Shown piece after piece: positions 17,864-26,689 of a DNA stretch of 64,000 bases (positions are counted from its first letter, which is position 1; the number at the start of each line of letters is the position of its first letter). The translations under genes were made by a program, and so were the position numbers. Below the pieces are notes generated by a model, which worked only from the letters and a program-made list of their open reading frames with translations, made no database searches and had not been told where the DNA came from. Source of the DNA: RUG714 sp964623515 (GTDB lineage: Bacteria; Bacillota; Clostridia; Oscillospirales; Acutalibacteraceae); NCBI GenBank assembly GCA_964623515.1, contig CAZURV010000008.1:1-64000 (forward strand), written 5' to 3'.

Positions 17864-18301
17864 ATGAAAGAATATTTATCTCATAGTGCTGATGAAACCT
17901 ATTCTGTCGGCAGGCAAACCGCTGAGCTATACGGCAGGGGAACAGTTTTTGCACTTTTTGGCGGCTTGGGTATGGGAAAAACCGCCTTTACAAAGGGTCT
18001 TGCCGCCGGATACGGAATAAATGCAGACGTTACAAGCCCTACTTTTTCTCTTGTTAACGAGTATTTCGGGGAAAATACGGTTTTTTATCATTTTGATATG
18101 TACAGAATTTCTTCTTGGGATGATTTGTATTCCACCGGATTTTTTGATTATCTCGGAACGGATGCGGTGCTTTCGGTGGAATGGAGCGAAAATATTGAAA
18201 ATGCACTTCCCGATGAATGTATATGCGTTTCACTGAACAAAGGAAAAGAAGAAAATGAAAGATATATAAAAATAGGTTCACGGGAGGAAATTCGTTCTTG
18301 A
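17864..18301 (+). CDS. tsaE: tRNA threonylcarbamoyladenosine biosynthesis ATPase TsaE
   Basis: P-loop ATPase that drives turnover of the TsaB-TsaD complex making t6A37 in ANN-decoding tRNAs. The 145-residue protein has the Walker A LFGGLGMGKTAFTKGLA (about residues 33-49), the family motif TSPTFSLVNEY and FYHFDMYRI, with VEWSENI in the Walker B area. GGGAGA precedes the ATG. Its stop overlaps the tsaB start by four bases (TTGA), indicating coupled translation. The partner tsaD is not in this window. Confidence 0.95.
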   Translation: MKEYLSHSADETYSVGRQTAELYGRGTVFALFGGLGMGKTAFTKGLAAGYGINADVTSPTFSLVNEYFGENTVFYHFDMYRISSWDDLYSTGFFDYLGTDAVLSVEWSENIENALPDECICVSLNKGKEENERYIKIGSREEIRS

Positions 18302-19014
18302 AAATATTGGGGCTGGACAGTTCGGCAGTCAGCGTAAGCGTCGCCGTATGGGATTCAGGAAGAATAACGGCAAGTGAATTTATGAATGCCGGGCTGACAC
18401 ATTCACAGACGCTGATGCCTATGATTGAAAGGGTGTGCGGGCAGGCGGGAGTCGGCTGTGCCGATATTGATTTGTTCGCCGTTACAAAAGGGCCTGGTTC
18501 ATTCACAGGAATTAGAATAGGAATTTCAACCGTTAAAGGGCTTGCTTTTCCCGGCAATACGGACTGTATAGGCGTTTCAACGCTTGAAACGGCGGCTGTA
18601 AACATGCTCGGAACAGATTGCGTTGCTGTGAGTGTTATGGATGCACGTTGCGCGCAGGTGTATACGGCATCTTTTGACGTATGCGAAAATGCGGTTCGGA
18701 GAATTACGGAAGACTCTGCGATGCGCATAGACGAGCTTGCAGAGCAGATTGAAAAATATAATAAACCTGTTTATTTTGTGGGAGACGGTGCCAGTCTGTG
18801 TTATAGCGCACTGAAAGATAAACTTGAAAATGTTTATGTTTTACAGGGCAACCGCATTTATCAGAATGCCGAAAACGTATGCCGTCTTGCGTTTAAATAT
18901 GCAGATAAGGCATATAAAGGAGAATATCTTGTCCCGTTTTATCTGAGACCTTCTCAGGCGGAGCGGGAATTAAAAGCAAAAAGGGGAATAAAAAATGATT
19001 GCGATAGGGGCTGA
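18298..19014 (+). CDS. tsaB: tRNA threonylcarbamoyladenosine biosynthesis protein TsaB
   Basis: Inactive ASKHA-fold partner of TsaD in t6A synthesis. The 238-residue protein starts LKILGLDSSAVSVSVAVWD and has HSQTLMPMIERVCGQAGV, VTKGPGSFTGIRIGISTVKG (about residues 62-81) and the closing YLRPSQAEREL, all TsaB hallmarks. The start is a TTG overlapping the tsaE stop, in-frame with GGAGG about nine bases upstream. Its 3' end overlaps rpiB by 20 bases. The rimI gene that often lies between tsaB and tsaD is absent here. Confidence 0.93.
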   Translation: MKILGLDSSAVSVSVAVWDSGRITASEFMNAGLTHSQTLMPMIERVCGQAGVGCADIDLFAVTKGPGSFTGIRIGISTVKGLAFPGNTDCIGVSTLETAAVNMLGTDCVAVSVMDARCAQVYTASFDVCENAVRRITEDSAMRIDELAEQIEKYNKPVYFVGDGASLCYSALKDKLENVYVLQGNRIYQNAENVCRLAFKYADKAYKGEYLVPFYLRPSQAERELKAKRGIKNDCDRG

Positions 19015-19438
19015 CCACGGAGGGTATGAACTCAAAGAAACTGTTAAAAGATTTTTAGATGAAAACGGTTATGAATATAAGGATTTCGGAACGTACAACG
19101 GCGAAACGGTCGATTATGCGCTTATTGCAAAAGAAGCCGCCGCGGAAGTAGCTTCCGGAAAATGCGACAAGGGAATCTTGATTTGCGGTACGGGAATCGG
19201 AATGTCGATGGCGGCAAACAAGGTGAAAGGCATACGCGCCGCGTGTTGTTCCGATTATTTCAGCGCAAAATTCACAAGGCTTCATAACGACGCCAATATT
19301 CTGTGCTTTGGCGGACGCGTTGTAGGCGCGGGAAAAGCAATCGAACTGGTTAAGGTATTTTTGGAAACAGAATTTGAGGGCGGCAGACATCAGCGCAGAA
19401 TCGATCAAATTGCAGACATAGAAAATGAACAGCAATAA
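18995..19438 (+). CDS. rpiB: Ribose-5-phosphate isomerase B
   Basis: Interconverts ribose 5-phosphate and ribulose 5-phosphate. The 147-residue RpiB/LacA family protein shows IGADHGGYELKETV at the start, the catalytic cysteine and anion-hole segment GILICGTGIGMSMAANKV (about residues 62-79), and RLHNDANILCFGGRVVG. The GGGGAAT upstream of the ATG lies within tsaB, whose end it overlaps by 20 bases. The next gene, upp, also uses a ribose phosphate product (PRPP), so pentose phosphate and pyrimidine salvage are adjacent. Confidence 0.94.
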   Translation: MIAIGADHGGYELKETVKRFLDENGYEYKDFGTYNGETVDYALIAKEAAAEVASGKCDKGILICGTGIGMSMAANKVKGIRAACCSDYFSAKFTRLHNDANILCFGGRVVGAGKAIELVKVFLETEFEGGRHQRRIDQIADIENEQQ

Positions 19439-19460
19439 AATTATTTTTGGAGGATAAATA

Positions 19461-20090
19461 ATGGCTAAAATCACAATTTTCGACCATCCGCTTATTCAGC
19501 ACAAATTAAGCATACTCAGGGATGTGAACACGGGAACCAAGGAATTCAGAATACTAATCAGCGAAATAGCGAATCTTATGTGTTATGAAGCAACAAGGGA
19601 TTTGCCGCTTATTGATGTTGATGTGGAAACACCTATGGGTATATGCCATGCAAAGCAGGTAGAGGGCAGAAAGCTCGCTTTTGTTCCCATTCTACGTGCG
19701 GGTCTCGGAATGGTTGACGGCGTTTTGCAGCTTGTCCCTGCCGCCAAGGTCGGTCATATCGGGCTTTACCGCGATCCGGAAACCTGTACACCTGTTGAAT
19801 ATTACTGCAAGCTGCCCGCAGATATTGAGGAAAGGGACGTTATTGTGCTCGATCCGATGCTCGCAACCGGCGGTTCGGCAGGCGATGCCATTTCCATGAT
19901 AAAAAAGAGAACGCCCAAGAGCGTAAAATTTATGTGTATAATTGCTGCTCCTGAGGGCCTTGATGTACTCAGCAAGACGCACCCCGACGTTGAGATTTAC
20001 TGTGCGGCCCTTGACGACTATCTTAATGAGCAGAACTACATCGTGCCGGGCCTTGGTGACGCCGGCGACAGAATTTTCGGTACAAAATAA
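19461..20090 (+). CDS. upp: Uracil phosphoribosyltransferase
   Basis: Salvages uracil to UMP using PRPP. The 209-residue protein has the family opening FDHPLIQHKLSILRD, the PAPILRAGLGMVDGV-like motif (here VPILRAGLGMVDGV), the PRPP loop VIVLDPMLATGGSAGDAI (about residues 128-145), and the uracil-binding C-terminus YIVPGLGDAGDRIFGTK. Length is exactly typical. GGAGGAT precedes the ATG. It lies last in the tsaE-tsaB-rpiB-upp run and is followed by a clear hairpin terminator. Confidence 0.97.
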   Translation: MAKITIFDHPLIQHKLSILRDVNTGTKEFRILISEIANLMCYEATRDLPLIDVDVETPMGICHAKQVEGRKLAFVPILRAGLGMVDGVLQLVPAAKVGHIGLYRDPETCTPVEYYCKLPADIEERDVIVLDPMLATGGSAGDAISMIKKRTPKSVKFMCIIAAPEGLDVLSKTHPDVEIYCAALDDYLNEQNYIVPGLGDAGDRIFGTK

Positions 20091-20106
20091 CCGCATTTTG
20101 ATTCAG

Positions 20107-20138
20107 GCGGATTCCGTTATCGGAATCCGCTTCATTTC
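20107..20138 (+). terminator. Terminator after upp
   Basis: GCGGATTCCG (20107-20116) and CGGAATCCGC (20121-20130) form a perfect 10-bp stem with a four-base loop, followed by TTCATTTC, a weak T-tract. Confidence 0.75.
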
Positions 20139-20276
20139 ACTGTCTTTATTAAATATGGTGATTTGATTGAACAATGTACAGAAGGCACCGGTTTTTGATT
20201 AAAATTTACAGATTGTTTATATTATAGCTGTAGTTTTTGCGCCGTTTTGTGTTAAAATATATGTCGAGGTGATAAA

Positions 20277-21101
20277 GTGTTTGGGTATGTAAAAGCCGAT
20301 ATGTGCCACCTTTCGGAAAAAGACAGGCAGGACTACAAATCCGTTTACTGCTCACTCTGCAAATCACTCAAAAAACATTACGGCTTTACCGCAAGATATG
20401 TTTTGAATTATGATATTGCTTTCCTTGCTGCGGTTCGTCTTTCAAGGTGTTCGGGAGAATTTCGAGAATATCAAAGTTACTGTCCGTATAAATGCAGAAA
20501 ATGTACTTTTATATGTGATGTAAACCATATTTTTTATGAGTGTTCATCGGTTCTGATTATGCTTGCATATCATAAAATATGCGATAATATTAAGGATGAA
20601 AAGCCGTTCAAGCGCATCTTATATTCTATTTTAAAATTTCATTACGGGTTTAAATATAGAAAAGCGAAAAAACTGCTCCCCGAAACCGCGCGGATGATAG
20701 AAAAAAATATGGCGCTGCAAAACGAATATGAGAGCAGAGAAAATGCGTCTTTTGATATGCTTGCGCATCCGAGCGCGGACGGATTGGGAAATCTTTTTGC
20801 TTTCGGCGCACCGGAAGATGAAAAAGATGATTTTTACCGATTCGGATACTGCATCGGCAGATGGATATATATTGTTGACGCTGCCGATGATTATTACGAG
20901 GATAAAAGAAACGGACGCTTTAACCCTTTCCGCGGTAATTTCGGTACGGAGCGCGTTACGGCGCTTTTAAATCATTCCGTAGCCGAAGCGCTTGAAGCTT
21001 ATGAAAAAATTAAAGATATGAAATATAAAAACGTGCTTGACAATATTTTGTATGACGGCACTGAAAAAATTCAGAATTCCGTTCTGAGCAAGGAGGAATA
21101 A
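20277..21101 (+). CDS. DUF5685 family protein
   Basis: A 274-residue cytosolic protein that resembles the DUF5685 family of Clostridia, of unknown function. It is cysteine-rich near the N-terminus (MCHLSEKDRQDYKSVYCSLC, then SYCPYKCRKCTFIC), suggesting a metal site, and the C-terminal half is helical with IGRWIYIVDAADDYYEDKRN and GRFNPF, reminiscent of an all-helical isoprenoid-synthase-like fold. The start is a GTG after GAGGTGAT. It directly precedes a J-domain-like protein (0 bases apart), a pairing I recognise from other Clostridia. No function should be inferred beyond possible metal binding. Confidence 0.75.
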   Translation: MFGYVKADMCHLSEKDRQDYKSVYCSLCKSLKKHYGFTARYVLNYDIAFLAAVRLSRCSGEFREYQSYCPYKCRKCTFICDVNHIFYECSSVLIMLAYHKICDNIKDEKPFKRILYSILKFHYGFKYRKAKKLLPETARMIEKNMALQNEYESRENASFDMLAHPSADGLGNLFAFGAPEDEKDDFYRFGYCIGRWIYIVDAADDYYEDKRNGRFNPFRGNFGTERVTALLNHSVAEALEAYEKIKDMKYKNVLDNILYDGTEKIQNSVLSKEE

Positions 21102-21695
21102 TTGAATCCGTATGAAGTTTTGGGCATACCGCAGGGTACGCCGCCGGAAAAAATTAACGCTGCCTATAAAGCAAAGCTCAACGAAATAAACCGCCCGGGG
21201 AACGGTCTCACGCAGGAGGAATATCGGCGCAGGCTTGACGAACTTAATTCCGCTTACGATCAGTTGATGTTTTCAGGTGGGGGCAATGCCGGCGCTTCCT
21301 CTTCAACCTCCTCGACCGTTATTTTCGGAGATGTACGCGCTAAGATAAAAGAAGGAAGAATTGACGATGCGGAAACGATACTTGATGGTATTCCTACCGA
21401 AAACCGTAATGCAGAGTGGTATTATCTCAAAGGGCAGATTCAACATAAGCGCGGATGGCTGGAAGAAGCCGTCAATAATTTTCGCAGAGCCGTGAATATG
21501 GATCCTAATAATTTTGAATACGAAAATGCCCTGAACAGTGCGGAAAGTAAGCAGAAGGGCTCTTTCAGAGAGGAGCGCAGAAATAGGGGAGGAAATATGG
21601 CTGATGACTGCTATTGCATTCCCGGTTGCGGATGCGATGTATGCAGTTCTTTGCTTTGTGCGGACTGTCTTTGCTCCATGTGCGATAATTGCTGA
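21102..21695 (+). CDS. J-domain-like TPR protein with cysteine-rich tail
   Basis: A 197-residue protein with three parts. Residues 1-60 resemble a DnaJ J-domain (NPYEVLGIPQGTPPEKINAA, LDELNSAYDQLM), but the HPD tripeptide that activates Hsp70 is replaced by RPG in INRPGNG. Residues about 75-150 look like TPR repeats (EWYYLKGQIQHKRGWLEEA). The last 30 residues hold about ten cysteines (CYCIPGCGC, then CSSLLCADCLC). The start is a TTG right after the DUF5685 stop with AAGGAGG in place. Hsp70 stimulation is unlikely without HPD; the tail could bind metal or be structural. Specific role unknown. Confidence 0.7.
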   Translation: MNPYEVLGIPQGTPPEKINAAYKAKLNEINRPGNGLTQEEYRRRLDELNSAYDQLMFSGGGNAGASSSTSSTVIFGDVRAKIKEGRIDDAETILDGIPTENRNAEWYYLKGQIQHKRGWLEEAVNNFRRAVNMDPNNFEYENALNSAESKQKGSFREERRNRGGNMADDCYCIPGCGCDVCSSLLCADCLCSMCDNC

Positions 21696-22235
21696 ATGAA
21701 GAATACGCTTAAAATAACTTTCGGCGGAATTTTGACTGCTTTCGGTGTGATTGTTCTTATGCTCGGGAATATACCGTTTGCTGAATATGTCGGGCCGACT
21801 TTCAGCGGAATGATTTTAATTTGGGCTGTTGTTGAAATGGGCTATGTTCCGAGCATACTTATATTTGTTTCAACTGCGGTGCTTTCACTTTTTCTCAGTG
21901 CGAATAAAGAACCTGCGGTTTTATACGCCGCGTTTTTCGGATATTATTCCATTTTGCGTGAACTGCTTGAAGAAAAAGTGAAAATTAAAGTTGTAAAATG
22001 GATGATAAAATTCGTTGTGTTTAATGCCTCTGTGGTTGCCGCTTATGCCGTGCTGATTTATGTTTTCGGCATGCCTTTGGACGAACTCGGCGGTTTCGGC
22101 AAGTATTCGCTTTTTATTCTGCTCGCGCTTGGGAATCTTCTTTTCCTTGTTTACGATTTTGCAGTCAAGAGAATCGAGTTTATTTACTTGAAAGTCTGGC
22201 AGAAAAGATTTCATAAAATAATGAAAATCAAATAA
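21696..22235 (+). CDS. Small multi-pass membrane protein
   Basis: A 179-residue hydrophobic protein with about five membrane helices (for example ILTAFGVIVLMLGNIPFAEY, ILIFVSTAVLSLFLSA, KYSLFILLALGNLLFLVY) and a basic C-terminus KVWQKRFHKIMKIK. It resembles uncharacterised Clostridia membrane proteins found after DUF5685/J-domain genes. The ATG follows the previous stop codon directly and has no clear Shine-Dalgarno, so translation is probably coupled. A very strong terminator starts two bases after its stop. Function unknown. Confidence 0.7.
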   Translation: MKNTLKITFGGILTAFGVIVLMLGNIPFAEYVGPTFSGMILIWAVVEMGYVPSILIFVSTAVLSLFLSANKEPAVLYAAFFGYYSILRELLEEKVKIKVVKWMIKFVVFNASVVAAYAVLIYVFGMPLDELGGFGKYSLFILLALGNLLFLVYDFAVKRIEFIYLKVWQKRFHKIMKIK

Positions 22236-22236
22236 G

Positions 22237-22285
22237 AAAAAGCGCCCCGGGCAGTCCTGACAAAAGACTGCCCGGGGCGCTTTTT
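22237..22285. terminator. Strong bidirectional terminator
   Basis: A 20-bp perfect stem: 22237-22256 pairs with 22266-22285 around a nine-base loop, with AAAAA at the left and TTTTT at the right. It ends one base before repeat copy B starts. Confidence 0.95.
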
Positions 22286-22286
22286 A

Positions 22287-22462
22287 TATAACCTATTCGC
22301 CGATGTTCCCCGCCTCTTAGGCAGCGGAGTCCGTTTCCGAATTTCAGCGGGAGTGATAATCTCCCGCTGAAAGCCTGAGAAGCGAACGCTCCCTGCGCGG
22401 GTTGCAATCGTTCGCAAGCCCCGTTTCAAGCAGGCTTGATGGAACACTGCTCCGATTTAAAT
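22287..22462 (+). repeat. Interspersed repeat, copy B (about 176 bp)
   Basis: Second copy of the family, starting TATAACCTATTCGCCGATG and ending with TCCGATTTAAAT. The central hairpin TTTCAGCGGGAG/CTCCCGCTGAAA is a perfect 12-bp stem here. It fills the whole space between the terminator and the convergent tmcAL stop codon. Confidence 0.9.
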
Positions 22463-23659
22463 TCAGATTATGATAACATTCTGAATCATTTCCGTTCCGC
22501 AGGGAGATGCCTTTTTAAAACCAAGTGTATATAAATCGGTGCTTCTGCATTCGGCTTCAAACACTTTCTGTGAAAATTTGTCAAGGCCTTTTATATCGCT
22601 GTATTTCATTACAATCGGTATTTTTGCGGTCTCTTTCGCTGTTTTCAAAATTTCCCTGCCTCTGTCATTGAATCCGAGAACTCTTATATAAGGAGGGAGC
22701 TTCTGCGTAAAAGTTTTATCAATTCCGAGATACGCACAAAGTATCAGCCGCCTGATTCGTGCCAGGGGATATCGTTTGCTTTTGATTCTCATAATCAGTT
22801 CGTCAACATGGCAGGACTGTTTGACTGCATTGTATATTCTATATTCCAGTCCTTCACTGATATCGGGAAGACGTGCGATTTCATCAAGGGAAAGTCTTCT
22901 CAGAACGGCTAAAATCATTTTGTCCCATTCCTTCATATCCACAGGACATTGACCGATTGAAACGTATTCTCTTAGAATATTAACGGTCGGCTGCGGCAAA
23001 GCTTTCGAACATCCGTCCGGACCCTCATCGAGAATAATGCGCCGTATTTCTGAAGCGCTTTTCATAAATGGATTTTCATTGGTTTTATCGTGAGAGCTTC
23101 CGCTCCTTTTTATAGTAAACGGCTGGATTCCAGAAGCGAATTTCGCAAGAGAATGTATATATCCGATACCCAGTATATTATTTGGTTCACTTATTATCTT
23201 TTCATATTTTTCACCGTATTTTTCTCGTACTGCACAGCTTCTTGCCGCAGCATACTGCGCGCCGCTGTCCAGGTATTTTTTTGTCAGTGCGAATACTTCT
23301 TCGTCATCAAGCACACGGCTTGCGCTTTTAAGTGCTTCAATGTCGCCGCATTCACTTCCGAAACTCAGTTCGTCAACGCAACCAAGATGATCAAGCAGGC
23401 TTACTGCCCCGTTTGAAAAATCTTCCGCCCGCGCAACCGCCCACGGAACAGGAAGCTCAATCACAAGGTCGATTCCGTTTTCTATTGCGGACTGCACCTT
23501 TGCTGTTTTGGGCAACAGAGAAGCCTCGCCGCGCTGAACAAAATTTCCGCTCATTACGGCGACTGTATAGGTAGCTCCGTTTTTTTTCGTTTGATCAAGA
23601 TGAAATAAATGACCGTTGTGGAACGGATTATATTCACATATAATGCCCGAGATTTTCAT
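22463..23659 (-). CDS. tmcAL: tRNA(Met) cytidine acetate ligase (nucleotidyltransferase family)
   Basis: Uses ATP and acetate to form N4-acetylcytidine at the wobble position of elongator tRNA-Met. The 398-residue protein shows the HIGH-like nucleotidyltransferase motif GIICEYNPFHNGHLFHL, VAVMSGNFVQRGEASLL, FSNGAVSLLDHLG and later ARIRRLILCAYLGI and KVFEAECRSTDLYTLG, all typical of the YlbM/TmcAL family. AAAGGT lies ahead of the ATG. It is divergent from ackA, an interesting neighbour because acetate kinase acts on the same metabolite; this arrangement may be coincidental. Confidence 0.88.
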   Translation of the reverse strand: MKISGIICEYNPFHNGHLFHLDQTKKNGATYTVAVMSGNFVQRGEASLLPKTAKVQSAIENGIDLVIELPVPWAVARAEDFSNGAVSLLDHLGCVDELSFGSECGDIEALKSASRVLDDEEVFALTKKYLDSGAQYAAARSCAVREKYGEKYEKIISEPNNILGIGYIHSLAKFASGIQPFTIKRSGSSHDKTNENPFMKSASEIRRIILDEGPDGCSKALPQPTVNILREYVSIGQCPVDMKEWDKMILAVLRRLSLDEIARLPDISEGLEYRIYNAVKQSCHVDELIMRIKSKRYPLARIRRLILCAYLGIDKTFTQKLPPYIRVLGFNDRGREILKTAKETAKIPIVMKYSDIKGLDKFSQKVFEAECRSTDLYTLGFKKASPCGTEMIQNVIII

Positions 23660-23687
23660 GGATTTACCTTTTAATTCACCTTAGCCC

Positions 23688-23716
23688 TTGAAATTTGAAA
23701 TAATATGTTTTATACT
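23688..23716 (+). promoter_or_regulatory. Promoter of ackA
   Basis: TTGAAA (23688-23693) and TATACT (23711-23716) with a 17-base spacer. It supports the downstream ATG as start of ackA, since the upstream in-frame ATG at 23705 lies inside the promoter. Confidence 0.55.
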
Positions 23717-23758
23717 TTATTATATTATAAATATATGAAACTTACAAGGGAGAAAATA

Positions 23759-24991
23759 ATGAAAGTTTTAGTAGTTAACTGCGGAAGCTCATCACTTAAA
23801 TATCAGCTGATTGATATGGATAATGAAAAATGGATAGCAAAAGGAATATGTGAGGCAATCAATAATCCGGGAAACGGTATTTTTAAAATTTCAACTGCGG
23901 ACGGCAGAAAATACGAGGAATCGGGCATTACAATTGCCAGTCATACGGCCGGCTTCACTTACGTTAAAGAAGGTCTTACCGAAAACAAATACGGTTGCAA
24001 GGTTATAAACGATATTTCGGAAATCGATGCTATCGGTCATAGAATCGTTCAGGGAGGCTGGCTTTACGATGCTCCCGCCCTTGTAACAGATAAAGTTATC
24101 GCTGATATAGACGCTTTGAGTGAGCTTGCACCGTTGCACAATCCTGCGAGTATTCAAGGCATAAACGCATGCATAGCAACTTTCGGAAAGAGCGTGCCGC
24201 AGGTTACGGTTTTTGACAATGCATATCACAGCACGATGCCGGACTGCGCTTCGATTTTTCCGATTCCTTACGAATACACCGAAAAGTATAATATTAGGCG
24301 TTACGGCGCGCACGGAACATCACACAAATATATCAACAGCGAAGCAAAAAAGATTCTCGGCAAAAGCGAATACAAGCTTATTTCGTGCCATATAGGAAGC
24401 GGCGCTTCGATTACGGCGATAAAAGACGGAAAAGTTATAGATACCTCCATGGGACTTACACCGCTTGACGGTTTCATTATGGGTACAAGATCCGGAGGAA
24501 TTGATCCCTCGGTTGTAACGTATCTTCAGGAAAAAGAAGGTTGGACTCCCGGGCAGACATCAACGGTTCTCAACAAAAAATCCGGTATGAAAGGCATATG
24601 TGGCGAGGACGATGAAAGGCTGATTACAAAACTGATAGAAAAAGGCGGCGAGCAGGCGGAAAAAGCCATGCTGGCAAGGCGTATTCAACGTTATCAGATT
24701 AAAAAGTTTATAGGTGCATATGCGGCGGCGCTTAACGGTGTTGATATGATTGCTTTCACGGCAGGAATCGGCGAACACAGTGACGATTTGAGGAAAGAAG
24801 TTTGTGACGGGCTGACGTATTTAGGTGTTAAGATTGATGATGAAGCAAATGAAAATGTAGGCGGCGGAATCGAAAAGATTTCATCCGGGGATTCAAAAGT
24901 CCTCGTATACGTTATTCCTACAAACGAAGAACTGATGATTGCAAGAGAAACAAAGGCAATAGCTGAAACGCTTGCTGTTCAGACGGTTTAA
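23759..24991 (+). CDS. ackA: Acetate kinase
   Basis: Interconverts acetyl phosphate and acetate with ADP/ATP, a main ATP source in fermenting anaerobes. The 410-residue ASKHA-fold protein begins MKVLVVNCGSSSLKYQLID and has VFDNAYHSTMPDCASIFPIP, RRYGAHGTSHKYI, SCHIGSGASITAIKDGK, DTSMGLTPLDGFIMGTRSG and the closing FTAGIGEHSD and YVIPTNEELMIARET. The start is placed at 23759, where AAGGGAG precedes the ATG; an upstream in-frame ATG falls in the promoter. No pta gene is adjacent. A terminator follows. Confidence 0.97.
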   Translation: MKVLVVNCGSSSLKYQLIDMDNEKWIAKGICEAINNPGNGIFKISTADGRKYEESGITIASHTAGFTYVKEGLTENKYGCKVINDISEIDAIGHRIVQGGWLYDAPALVTDKVIADIDALSELAPLHNPASIQGINACIATFGKSVPQVTVFDNAYHSTMPDCASIFPIPYEYTEKYNIRRYGAHGTSHKYINSEAKKILGKSEYKLISCHIGSGASITAIKDGKVIDTSMGLTPLDGFIMGTRSGGIDPSVVTYLQEKEGWTPGQTSTVLNKKSGMKGICGEDDERLITKLIEKGGEQAEKAMLARRIQRYQIKKFIGAYAAALNGVDMIAFTAGIGEHSDDLRKEVCDGLTYLGVKIDDEANENVGGGIEKISSGDSKVLVYVIPTNEELMIARETKAIAETLAVQTV

Positions 24992-25048
24992 AACCATCGG
25001 ATTCTTTGTACGGATGATGCGGAGAATCTAACGGAATGCTCCGATTCG

Positions 25049-25086
25049 GCGAAACCTGCATAAGAAACCGGGTTTCGCTTTGCTTT
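25049..25086 (+). terminator. Terminator after ackA
   Basis: GCGAAACC (25049-25056) pairs with GGTTTCGC (25071-25078), followed by a T-rich stretch. The T-tract is interrupted (ttgctttt). Confidence 0.65.
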
Positions 25087-25154
25087 TATATGAGGGCGTG
25101 AATCTGTCTGAAAAACGAATTTTAGATTTAGGTTTAAGTCATTCAGAGGTGAAT

Positions 25155-25808
25155 ATGAAAGGCATAATTTTCGATTTGGACGGCACTCTGCTTTATACGC
25201 TTGATTCCATTAAAAAAGCAACCGATAAAACTCTTATAAGATACGGTTGTGAGCCGCAACCCCTTGAAAAATACAAAAGGTTTGTCGGAGACGGTGTGAC
25301 GGAACTGCTTGAACGCGCTTTTAGGCGTGCGGGAAACCCTGATTATCCGAGAGAGGAAGCGCTTGAATTTTTTCGCAAATGCTTTAAAACAGACTGCGTT
25401 TATAAAGTCACGCCGTATAGCGGAATAACGGAACTCATATTTGAATTGAAAAGCAAAGGTTTTAAAATCGGATGTTTAACAAACAAACCGCACAGCAACG
25501 CTGTTTCCGTTATAAACAAGTATTTTGAACGGGACTTGTTTGATACGGTTTTCGGGCAGAAAGACGGTATTCCGCGAAAGCCTGCGCCGGATGGCGCGCT
25601 GGAAATTTGTTATGCATGGAATTTGTTGCCGGACGAGATTGTTTATATCGGCGATTCAGGCGTAGATGCGGAGCTTGGAAAAAATGCCGGATTTTATTTC
25701 ATAGGCGCGCTTTGGGGCTATAGGGATGCAGATGAACTGATTTCGCACGGAGCAGATGTTTTAGCCGAACAACCTGCCGATATATCGAAAATTATCAATC
25801 GCCTGTAA
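25155..25808 (+). CDS. HAD-family hydrolase, phosphoglycolate phosphatase-like
   Basis: A 217-residue HAD phosphatase of the Gph/PGMB type. Motif I is IIFDLDGTLL with the nucleophilic aspartate, a cap domain follows (KFVGDGVTELLERAF, residues about 40-90), motif II is in GCLTNKPHS, motif III around GIPRKPAPDGAL, and motif IV in IVYIGDSGVDAELGKNAG. It could be phosphoglycolate phosphatase or another small phosphosugar phosphatase. The start is the ATG with GAGGTG just upstream; an earlier in-frame start would lie inside the ackA terminator. An RpiR-type regulator follows 14 bases later. Confidence 0.85.
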   Translation: MKGIIFDLDGTLLYTLDSIKKATDKTLIRYGCEPQPLEKYKRFVGDGVTELLERAFRRAGNPDYPREEALEFFRKCFKTDCVYKVTPYSGITELIFELKSKGFKIGCLTNKPHSNAVSVINKYFERDLFDTVFGQKDGIPRKPAPDGALEICYAWNLLPDEIVYIGDSGVDAELGKNAGFYFIGALWGYRDADELISHGADVLAEQPADISKIINRL

Positions 25809-25822
25809 AAAAGGAGTTTATT

Positions 25823-26689
25823 ATGTATACACTTTTTGAGCGCATAAACAAGGATTATTCAACTTTTTCAAAAGGGCAGAAGCGCATAGCCGATTATATT
25901 AAGGAACATTACGATAAAGCCGCTTTTATGACTGCGGCAAAGCTGGGCAAAAAAACACAGGTCAGCGAATCAACTGTTGTCCGCTTTGCAACACAGATCG
26001 GTTTTGAGGGATACAGCGAGCTTCAAAAGTCGCTCCAGGATGTTGTAAGGCGCAGGCTCACGTCTCTTCAGCGCCTGGAAGTCGCAGGGGATAGGCTTGA
26101 CGGAAAAGACGTTATAGAAAACGTTCTCGGTTCCGATATAAATATGATTAAGTCAACGATGGATTTAATTTCTCATAAAGATTTTAACGGTTCGGTTGAG
26201 GCGATTAAATCCGCCGGGCGAATTTATATACTCGGCGTAAGAAGTTCTGCGCCTCTTGCTTCATTTCTTGCATTTTATTTCAATATGGTTTTTGAGAACG
26301 TAACGCTTGTCGATAAATCGGGAGGAAGCGAAATATTCGAAAGCCTTTACAGAATCAATGAAGACGACGTTTGCATCGCTATCAGCTTTCCGAGATACAG
26401 CAAGCAGACCGTAAATGCACTGCGGTTTGTGAAAAACAGGGGTGCAAAAATTGTGGCGCTTACGGACAATGACCTATCTCCTGCGGCGCAGTTTGCAGAT
26501 TATAAGCTTTTTGCGCGCAGTGATATGGCGAGCTTTGTGGATTCGCTTGTTGCTCCTTTGAGTGTTATAAACGCTTTGATTGTAGGAACAACGCTCGAAA
26601 GAAACGATGAAATATCCCAAAATTTCAACGAGCTTGAAGAAATCTGGGAAATCTATCAGGTATATCAGAACGGAGAGGGTTCCGAATGA
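25823..26689 (+). CDS. MurR/RpiR family transcriptional regulator
   Basis: A 288-residue regulator with an N-terminal helix-turn-helix (SKGQKRIADYIKEHYDKAAF, KLGKKTQVSESTVVRFATQI; residues 15-60) and a C-terminal SIS phosphosugar-binding domain (about 110-250, with GRIYILGVRSSAPLASFLA and VCIAISFPRYSKQT). Members sense sugar phosphates and control amino sugar, pentose or other carbon genes. AAGGAG precedes the ATG. It sits in a run with a HAD phosphatase, a flavoprotein, cmk and ispH-rpsA, and its stop overlaps the next start by four bases. No obvious sugar catabolic target is adjacent. Confidence 0.9.
   Translation: MYTLFERINKDYSTFSKGQKRIADYIKEHYDKAAFMTAAKLGKKTQVSESTVVRFATQIGFEGYSELQKSLQDVVRRRLTSLQRLEVAGDRLDGKDVIENVLGSDINMIKSTMDLISHKDFNGSVEAIKSAGRIYILGVRSSAPLASFLAFYFNMVFENVTLVDKSGGSEIFESLYRINEDDVCIAISFPRYSKQTVNALRFVKNRGAKIVALTDNDLSPAAQFADYKLFARSDMASFVDSLVAPLSVINALIVGTTLERNDEISQNFNELEEIWEIYQVYQNGEGSE

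Noticed and set aside
23705..23758. Longer N-terminus for acetate kinase from an upstream ATG
   Set aside because: The upstream ATG lies within the TTGAAA-17-TATACT promoter, and the family N-terminus starts at the ATG with AAGGGAG.
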